Shown here piece after piece: positions 59,101-64,000 of a stretch of DNA of 64,000 nucleotides. Numbering within the stretch: position 1 is the stretch's first letter; the number at the start of each line of letters is the position of its first letter. The position numbers were made by a program, and so were the translations under genes. The stretch comes from an uncultured Eubacterium sp. (GTDB lineage Bacteria; Bacillota; Clostridia; Lachnospirales; CAG-274): positions 25,212 through 89,211 of the forward strand of contig URXK01000006.1 of assembly GCA_900551755.1 (NCBI GenBank). Reading direction: 5' to 3'. The notes beneath the pieces are model-generated. The model was not told the origin of the DNA. It saw only the letters and a program-made list of their open reading frames with translations, and searched no databases.

Positions 59101-60419
59101 AAGATGAATTTTTGAACTTAGCCCAAAGAGTTACTACTGACTTAAAATACTACCCTCACCCAATGAGAGATATTGTAGTCAATTTAATACAGCCTAATAT
59201 TTCTACTAGTTCATTGTTAGCTGATTGTGAACTATATTTAAACAGCTCACTTACTGAAGCTACTAAAGCTACTAAAAACGATACCTTACAGCCTAGTTAC
59301 TGTAAAGATGTTGCTAACTATATATTAGGTAATGAAAATCACACATTAGCAAGTTTTTCATTTAGTGGCGATAGTGCAAATAAAATTATGCTTACTGACA
59401 CTTATAAAGACAACGGCAATGAACTTTTATACAGCATTGACGGTGGAACAACTTGGATAAATGCCGGTATGGTTAATGAATATCAACTTTCTAATGATGA
59501 AATTAGCAAAATAACAGCAGATAATGATATTTTAGTTAAACTTCAAGGTAGCTCAAATTATTACACTATTGACATAAAAACAAGTACAGCACCAAAGAGT
59601 TTATTCTCAAATGATAACGAAAACAAAATCTTTGGTACTACCGATACAATGGAATGGTCAACAGATAAAATAACTTGGGAAAGTTTTAATAATACATTGT
59701 TTACTGGTGACAAAACTGTTTATGTTAGAACTAAAGCAAATGGAACAACACTCCCTAGTGATTCTGTTTTATTTAATTTTACTGCTGATTCAAGCTCTGG
59801 TGAAAGAACATATATTACTATTGATAGAATAACAGTTGATAAATACTCCTCTGCTCACCAAAATGACAAGGCAGAAAATACTATTGACGGTAATATTAAC
59901 ACAATATGGCATTCAGAGTATTCTAATTCAACATCAACAGATAGTGAAAGATATATTTCATACAAATTCAACAAGCCAATTTATTTGTCTGCTGTAGACT
60001 ACACACCTAGACAAAGTGGTCAAAATGGTATATTTACAACTTGCGAAATATACACTAGTTTAAACGGCACTGATTGGAAACTTGCCACTACTGCTACTGG
60101 CTTAGCAAACAACGCAAGTACAAAATCTATTGACCTTGATACACCAGTGTATGCAAATTATGTTAAGGTTGTAGGTAAGGAAGCTATTGGAAACTTTGGT
60201 TCAGCTTCTATGATTGAATTTTTTGAAAACACAACAATTGGTAAAAATTCTGCTGATTTAAACAATGACGGCGAAAACAACAGTATTGATGTTGCTACAC
60301 TTTTAAAATATGTTTCAGAAATGACAAATGTAACTATTGATGAAAGTAAAACAGATATAAACGGTGACGGTAAAACAGATATTGCCGATGTTATCGCTTT
60401 AGCTAAGTATATTGAATAA
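56178..60419 (+). CDS. Giant secreted multidomain protein with dockerin and transglutaminase-like core
   Basis: 1413 residues from a TTG at 56178 behind AAAAGGAGGTA. In order: signal peptide (1-27, TAYG cut); F5/8-type carbohydrate-binding domain (about 74-196); two Ig-like segments (about 200-370); an NPCBM-type domain (about 374-536); a helical central region (540-800); a Cys/His pocket with Cys 827 in VCGGIAGTGANF and His 853 in GQPGHAAYF, like a transglutaminase or cysteine-protease core; a TPR-like stretch (about 940-1000); a second F5/8 domain (about 1208-1353); and a C-terminal dockerin (about 1355-1413) with DLNNDGENNSIDVATLLKYV and DINGDGKTDIADVIALAKYI. Probably acts on glycans or glycoproteins outside the cell and could dock to a cohesin. 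Confidence 0.88.
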   Translation: MNIFKQIIAIGVSATFTLQAMPLTAYGEDETTNNQLTIAEISSTNTLMSSEYWANHRISTNTSDDTYIASYTNNAGQYYSSSLDKAFDGNWSTHWETGNGNTHNYVDITFNKAVTIDRMLYATRQDGAKPKGYPENLTIYSYNSSTEQWDEVANGTSTKTGGYVLITLPQATTFEKLRFDFTQAYNGWASASEFVFLRPDNTVIDGSININGTPLVGETLTAIPNLTVGDNNNINYQWQYSDNGVDYYNIENATNSTYKITEKKNYFRVNVTDSNKNYYGTLSSNSLDYSKAITTGSPQANATLTASIYNVDKKFTCKWQISDSQDGTYTDIEKATAISYTLTESDVNKYIKAILTLTETGETLETEPKLISADGTYNVYTSDYVNLSELPSSALIQSSVGYDKLRYNENIDGNTISLLVNNTVKKFSKGLSAHAAATLVYDVSFFTENYQYNKLTAWLGVDKSTQLVGDGVKFYVYTSNDNSNWTLVESTDALMSNSEAVYIDINIKNVKYVKFYISSISGNSNDHSVIAGAKLSKSDYTEGSDNYDFIKTISQYDKELRTYENSNSYESLVNNEDYRKLLYQRTFVNYVDYDVLQSIAHDSDSNKKALEWFMNDFEALDYYINGGPIVKGTSYQRSVNALINLYTAYSGDMDNSLYKRLLIALALVNSEPITSWVDSSTVSDPVRRYGIFKKLYNNGYLVNNIFENLSVAEMKWVVNNRISDEEIEWLNYFLRKDYYKNVEADSDSIYDSIVNNKFVNPYNYITYGNGYNYSLDKYYSEENKAKWQEKYHLVNTDDTDDDNFDISVTYESGHPRLWIVFEEGSVCGGIAGTGANFSTVFGVPSMLVGQPGHAAYFRYRHDPGDNGQYKLGIWELWNDVYGWSKTWIAGGLINGWGTESWCSAYQGNYLLLVQAALNDYDNYIKAEDFVKMASTDTTDTDKVIELCEKALSVQNFNVDAWELLINAYVSAGKSEDEFLNLAQRVTTDLKYYPHPMRDIVVNLIQPNISTSSLLADCELYLNSSLTEATKATKNDTLQPSYCKDVANYILGNENHTLASFSFSGDSANKIMLTDTYKDNGNELLYSIDGGTTWINAGMVNEYQLSNDEISKITADNDILVKLQGSSNYYTIDIKTSTAPKSLFSNDNENKIFGTTDTMEWSTDKITWESFNNTLFTGDKTVYVRTKANGTTLPSDSVLFNFTADSSSGERTYITIDRITVDKYSSAHQNDKAENTIDGNINTIWHSEYSNSTSTDSERYISYKFNKPIYLSAVDYTPRQSGQNGIFTTCEIYTSLNGTDWKLATTATGLANNASTKSIDLDTPVYANYVKVVGKEAIGNFGSASMIEFFENTTIGKNSADLNNDGENNSIDVATLLKYVSEMTNVTIDESKTDINGDGKTDIADVIALAKYIE

Positions 60420-60442
60420 GCAAATAAATATATCGAACAAGC

Positions 60443-60474
60443 AAAAAGGTGAACACTAAGTTCACCTTTTTTGT
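60443..60474. terminator. Bidirectional terminator
   Basis: AAAAAGGTGAAC pairs with GTTCACCTTTTT around ACTAA; A and T runs serve both strands, between the dockerin protein and the dehydrogenase gene. Confidence 0.93.
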
Positions 60475-60477
60475 GTA

Positions 60478-61467
60478 TTAATTATTTATAATTATGTTTG
60501 GATTATCCTTTCCCTCTGCCATATCAAGAACACACTTAATTGTCTTTTCAGCCATATTAGACACAACTATGTCAGAATAAAATGCAGTATGTGGTGTCAA
60601 TATAACATTAGGGAATGACCTTAAAACAGCCATTCTTCTATTTACTATTACATCACCCATTCTATTTGCATAATAAAGACCGTCCTCGTGTTCAAGCACA
60701 TCAAGACCAGCTCCGCCGACCTTGCCACACTCAATAGCATCAATCAAAGCATCTGTATCAATCAATCTACCTCTAGCTGTATTTATAATAATAACACCAT
60801 TTTTCATTTTTTCAAAGGCTTCAGCATTTAAAAGATGATGATTTTCATCAGAACCTGGTGTATGTAATGTAATTAAATCACTTTCTCTAATAAGTGTTTC
60901 AAAATCTGTATATTCAGCATATTTTTTAACACTATCATTTTGGTAAATATCATAGGCTAATATTTTACTGCCAAATCCTGCAACCCTATTAATAACAGCT
61001 TGACCAATTCTACCAGTGCCAATAACGCCAACTGTGCAATCTCCTAAATTTTTACCTATTTTACCCTTTAAGCTATAATCTTGAACTTCAGACCTTTTTA
61101 AAATATGTCCTATTTTTTTGCAGCTCATAAGCATAAGCATAAGTGTAAAATCAGCAACTGTATCTGGTTGATAGCTTACATTAGATACTCCTATTCCCTT
61201 TGACTTTGCATATTCAATATCAATGTGGTCAAAACCTATTGAACGGGTAGCAAAGTATCTAACACCTAAATCATAAAATTTGTCAATCATTGTTTTATCT
61301 ATATTGCAAGGAGTAAAACTAACTGCATCATAACCCTTTGCTAACTCAACATTTTCAGGGCTAGGATATTCACTTGTGTAACCATATTCAACATTATAGG
61401 CTTTAGCAAATTTGTCAAAAAACTCCTTTTCATCAAAATCCCTAAAACAATATACAAATATTTTCAT
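60478..61467 (-). CDS. D-isomer-specific 2-hydroxyacid dehydrogenase (D-lactate dehydrogenase type)
   Basis: 329 residues. NAD-binding VGVIGTGRIGQAVINRVAGFG. Catalytic Arg in INTARGRLIDTDAL, Glu in VLEHEDGLYY and His in LTPHTAFYSD are all present. Interconverts a 2-keto acid and a D-2-hydroxyacid, most like D-lactate/VanH-type enzymes, which reduce pyruvate with NADH. AAGAAGGTC precedes the ATG. Single gene. VanH proper would sit beside vanA and vanX, which are absent, so a fermentative role is more likely. Confidence 0.93.
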   Translation of the reverse strand: MKIFVYCFRDFDEKEFFDKFAKAYNVEYGYTSEYPSPENVELAKGYDAVSFTPCNIDKTMIDKFYDLGVRYFATRSIGFDHIDIEYAKSKGIGVSNVSYQPDTVADFTLMLMLMSCKKIGHILKRSEVQDYSLKGKIGKNLGDCTVGVIGTGRIGQAVINRVAGFGSKILAYDIYQNDSVKKYAEYTDFETLIRESDLITLHTPGSDENHHLLNAEAFEKMKNGVIIINTARGRLIDTDALIDAIECGKVGGAGLDVLEHEDGLYYANRMGDVIVNRRMAVLRSFPNVILTPHTAFYSDIVVSNMAEKTIKCVLDMAEGKDNPNIIINN

Positions 61468-61560
61468 TATTAGACCTTCTTTACATTATTTATTATAACA
61501 ATATATTATCACATTTTCCATTTATTTTCAATATTAGCAAATTGATATATCCTTCTAACA

Positions 61561-61592
61561 AAAAACAGCATAGAAAAATCTACACTGTTTTT
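61561..61592 (-). terminator. Terminator of tcdA
   Basis: AACAGTGTAGA pairs with CTATGCTGTT (one mismatch) on the minus strand, then TTTTTTG. Confidence 0.82.
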
Positions 61593-61600
61593 AACATTTA

Positions 61601-62353
61601 TTATTTTGATAAATCCTTAATAACTTCACCTGCTATAATAAGTCCAGCTATTGATGGCACAAAGGCTGTACTTCCTGGTATATCTCGTCTTTCTGTACAT
61701 TTGTGCTTAGCTCCAGGTGGGCATATACAATGTGTACGACAGCTAATAGACATATCTTCAAAAGGTCTAGTTGGCTTTTCTTCAGAATAAACAACTTTGA
61801 GCTTTTTCACGCCTCTTTTTTTAAGCTCATATCTCATTACCTTAGCAAGAGGACACATTTTTGTTTTGTAAATATCAGCAACCTTAAACTGACTACCATC
61901 TAATTTGTTGCCTGCTCCCATACAGCTAATAACAGGTACGCCCTTTTCCTTAGCTCTCATTATTATTTCAATTTTAGCTGTAACTGTATCAACAGCATCA
62001 ACAATATAATCATATTCCTCAAAAGGAAATTCATCAGCATTTTCAGGCAAGAAAAAACATTTGTGAACCCTTACATCACAGTCTGGATTGATTTCTAATA
62101 TTCTTTCTTTCATAACATCAGCCTTGTACTGACCAACAGTCTTTCTTGTAGCAATTATCTGTCTGTTAAGATTAGTAAGACAAACCTTGTCATCATCTAT
62201 AAGGTCAAAAGCACCAACACCACTTCTAACCAAACCTTCACAAACATAACCACCAACGCCACCTATACCAAATACGGCAACTCTAGCATTATGCAATTTT
62301 TCCATAGAATCTTTTCCCAAAAGCAACTGTGTTCTTGAAAATTGATTTAACAT
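61601..62353 (-). CDS. tcdA: tRNA threonylcarbamoyladenosine dehydratase
   Basis: 250 residues of the ThiF/E1-like family. Cyclises t6A37 of tRNA to ct6A using ATP. Nucleotide-binding GIGGVGGYVCEGLVRSG near the start, then DDDKVCLTNLNRQIIA, DAVDTVTAKIEII, and the family's CMGAGNKLDGSQFKV. The C-terminal SCRTHCICPPGAKHKC is an unusually Cys-rich stretch in the position where TcdA proteins carry their zinc/cysteine region. GAGGGAT precedes the ATG. Confidence 0.94.
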   Translation of the reverse strand: MLNQFSRTQLLLGKDSMEKLHNARVAVFGIGGVGGYVCEGLVRSGVGAFDLIDDDKVCLTNLNRQIIATRKTVGQYKADVMKERILEINPDCDVRVHKCFFLPENADEFPFEEYDYIVDAVDTVTAKIEIIMRAKEKGVPVISCMGAGNKLDGSQFKVADIYKTKMCPLAKVMRYELKKRGVKKLKVVYSEEKPTRPFEDMSISCRTHCICPPGAKHKCTERRDIPGSTAFVPSIAGLIIAGEVIKDLSK

Positions 62354-62452
62354 TTTATCCCTCTATTCATAGTATTTATTCATATTAATCCCATTATTAA
62401 AGTAGGTAATGATATTATACATTAATAGTAATATAAAGTCAATGACATATTA

Positions 62453-62481
62453 AAAAAATCCCCTTACAATCTGTAAAGGGA
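62453..62481 (-). terminator. Terminator of the MATE gene
   Basis: CCCTTTACA pairs with TGTAAGGGG around GAT, followed by seven T's on the minus strand. Confidence 0.9.
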
Positions 62482-62488
62482 TAATAAA

Positions 62489-63844
62489 TTAAACCACTTG
62501 TCTATCTTTCCATTTTCCACTTCTATATCGCCAAATAAAGCAAATAGCTCTAACGCACCAATCCATAATCATTGCTATCCATACGCCAAATACGCCAATG
62601 CCAAGATATTCGCCAATAATATAACTGAAAATAACTCGGCATATCCACATAGATATTATTGATGTAATCATACTAAACTTAACATCACCAGCAGCTCTAA
62701 ATACACAAGGAAGTGTAAAAGCTAACGGCCAAATAACCAAAGCACAAGAGCCGTGTAACATAAGAATATGTGTTGCCTCTGTTGATGCCATATCTGACAA
62801 ATTATACAATCTTAAAATAATTGGAAGAACTAAAAATGTTATGCCAACAGTAATAAAAGTACCTACATAAGCAAATAAATGTAACTTTTTGGTGTAATAC
62901 TTAACCTGTTCATAATCTCCAGCACCTATACACCTTGATATAACAGTAATCATAGCCAAATTAACAGATACGCCTGTTAAAGTTTGAAAACTTGCTACAA
63001 TGTTACTTATGGCATTAGCTGCAATAGCAAAAGTACCAAAAGTTGACACAAGGCTTAAAACAAGTATCTTACCTAACTGAAACATACTATTTTCTAAACC
63101 ATTAGGCACACCAATGTACAAAATTCGCTTAACCATTTTCCACTGTATTTTATACTGTAATGTTTTCTTAATATGTAACTGTAATGATTGATTACAAGCT
63201 AAAACAGTAATTACAACACCAGCAAATATTCTGGATACAAGTGTAGGAATGGCAACACCTTCTGTGCCACACTTAAAGCCATAAACAAGTATCGCATTAC
63301 CAACTACATTAATACCATTCATTATGATTGATATTTTCATTGATACCTTTGAATTTCCCATTGAACGGAAAATAGCTGCACCACAGTTATAAAGAGCAAG
63401 AAATGGTATTGACGCTGTAACTATAAGAAGATATGTATTAGCGTGACCCTCTACATCTGCATCAATTTGACCAAATACTCCATTAAGTATAAGTCCCTTG
63501 CATAAATAAACTATAGCCATAATTGCAATTGATGCTAAGGTTACAAACCATACTAATTGATTAGCTGCCTCTCCTGCATTTTTCTCATCTTTTAAACCTA
63601 AATATTGCCCTGCTACTACTGCACCACCTGTAGCTAAAGCAGAAAATACCTGTATAAGCAGTATAAAACAACTATCTACAAGAGAAACACCTGATACTGC
63701 AGCTTCACCAACTGATGCTACCATTATTGAGTCTGCCAAACCAACTAGTATAGCAAGCATCTGCTCAACAATAAGCGGAATAAGTAATGTAATCAAGTCT
63801 TTTCTTGAAAATAAATAATTTTTTGTGTCTGTGCTTTTACTCAT
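62489..63844 (-). CDS. MATE-family efflux transporter
   Basis: 451 residues with 12 predicted membrane segments in two homologous halves, as usual for MATE proteins. Begins DLITLLIPLIVEQMLAILVGLADSIMVASVGEAAVSGVSL, a typical first helix pair of the DinF/NorM superfamily. Exports drugs or metabolites by Na+ or H+ exchange; substrate not predictable. TTTAGGAG precedes the ATG; a TATAAT lies about 30 bp further upstream. Single-gene unit. Confidence 0.94.
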   Translation of the reverse strand: MSKSTDTKNYLFSRKDLITLLIPLIVEQMLAILVGLADSIMVASVGEAAVSGVSLVDSCFILLIQVFSALATGGAVVAGQYLGLKDEKNAGEAANQLVWFVTLASIAIMAIVYLCKGLILNGVFGQIDADVEGHANTYLLIVTASIPFLALYNCGAAIFRSMGNSKVSMKISIIMNGINVVGNAILVYGFKCGTEGVAIPTLVSRIFAGVVITVLACNQSLQLHIKKTLQYKIQWKMVKRILYIGVPNGLENSMFQLGKILVLSLVSTFGTFAIAANAISNIVASFQTLTGVSVNLAMITVISRCIGAGDYEQVKYYTKKLHLFAYVGTFITVGITFLVLPIILRLYNLSDMASTEATHILMLHGSCALVIWPLAFTLPCVFRAAGDVKFSMITSIISMWICRVIFSYIIGEYLGIGVFGVWIAMIMDWCVRAICFIWRYRSGKWKDRQVV

Positions 63845-63951
63845 TTAATCAACTCCTAAAGGAGTATTATACACTTTTTACATAGATTTTACAAGGTGAA
63901 ATTATGTTAGATGTACTTTTATTTGTTAAATATATGTAAGTTTGCACCATT

Positions 63952-64000
63952 TACCTTCCCTTATAGGGAAGGTGGCAACCGCAGGTTGTCGGAAGGGTTT
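63952..64000. repeat. Left end of an interspersed intergenic repeat, cut by the window edge
   Basis: ACCTTCCC (63953-63960) pairs with the AGGGAAGGT that follows at 63965-63973; then GGCAACC and GGTTGTC form another pair, ending GGAAGGGTTT. This style of short GC-rich palindromic repeat is common between genes in gut Clostridia. Its other end is outside. Confidence 0.6.

Noticed and set aside
60478-61467. VanH of a vancomycin-resistance operon
   Set aside because: Related family, but no vanA, vanX, vanR or vanS gene lies nearby; a fermentative D-lactate dehydrogenase is the simpler reading.

Overview
The window is AT-rich DNA from an anaerobic, spore-forming member of the Clostridia. The case rests on spoIIID and a SpoIID-type amidase enhancer, a bifurcating-type [FeFe] hydrogenase set (hydABC), a flavodiiron protein, indirect Asn/Gln-tRNA synthesis (GatCAB with an archaeal-type AspRS), a very large CoA-dehydratase activase, strong GGAGG ribosome binding sites and intrinsic terminators. 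A Lachnospiraceae-like host fits best; no rRNA is present to settle it.

Positions 1 to about 25,770 are the right part of an integrative and conjugative element. Leftward (minus strand) it carries an XRE regulator, ssb, a RepA_N-type replication initiator with iteron-like repeats inside the gene, two small genes, a heavily structured gene-free stretch (14.84-15.67 kb), two more small genes, a secreted cohesin-like protein, a 1850-aa surface protein (13 Ig-like repeats, internal dockerin-like modules, three SLH domains), and then the transfer genes: PcfB-like, VirD4 coupling ATPase, Maff2, TrbL/VirB6, PrgI, VirB4 and a partial gene running off the left edge. From 18.2 to 25.7 kb lies an accessory/regulatory part: a tiny hydrophobic peptide gene and a probable small RNA, a divergent repressor switch, a lipoprotein, a DUF4160-DUF2442-XRE operon with an operator inside its promoter, and a large serine recombinase that ends 58 bp from queA. 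No relaxase is visible, so it is presumably left of the window. A palindrome (core GGACAASTTGTCC) occurs six times in the element, mostly just ahead of small genes; I found no copy by eye in the chromosomal part.

Positions 25.77-64 kb are ordinary chromosome. In order: queA and a SpoIID/LytB gene; hydC-hydB-hydA plus a small 2Fe-2S ferredoxin; fprA; spoIIID; a TSCPD protein; tRNA-Gly and tRNA-Trp; a PAP2 phosphatase and a CBS protein; a five-gene operon (epimerase, SGNH hydrolase, DUF4358 lipoprotein, MBOAT acyltransferase, DHHW protein) that looks like surface-polymer O-acylation; the 1418-aa activase; a GH43 glycosidase; a small acidic lipoprotein; a T-box-controlled aspS-gatC-gatA-gatB operon; an ECF sigma/anti-sigma operon with small secreted proteins; a 1413-aa secreted, dockerin-bearing protein; a D-2-hydroxyacid dehydrogenase; tcdA; and a MATE transporter.

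The most unusual content is the pairing of a mobile element carrying a cohesin-like protein and a dockerin-studded, SLH-anchored scaffold with a chromosome that also encodes a dockerin protein. Next come the dispersed element-specific palindrome and the string of RNA-like hairpins beside the element's replication genes.
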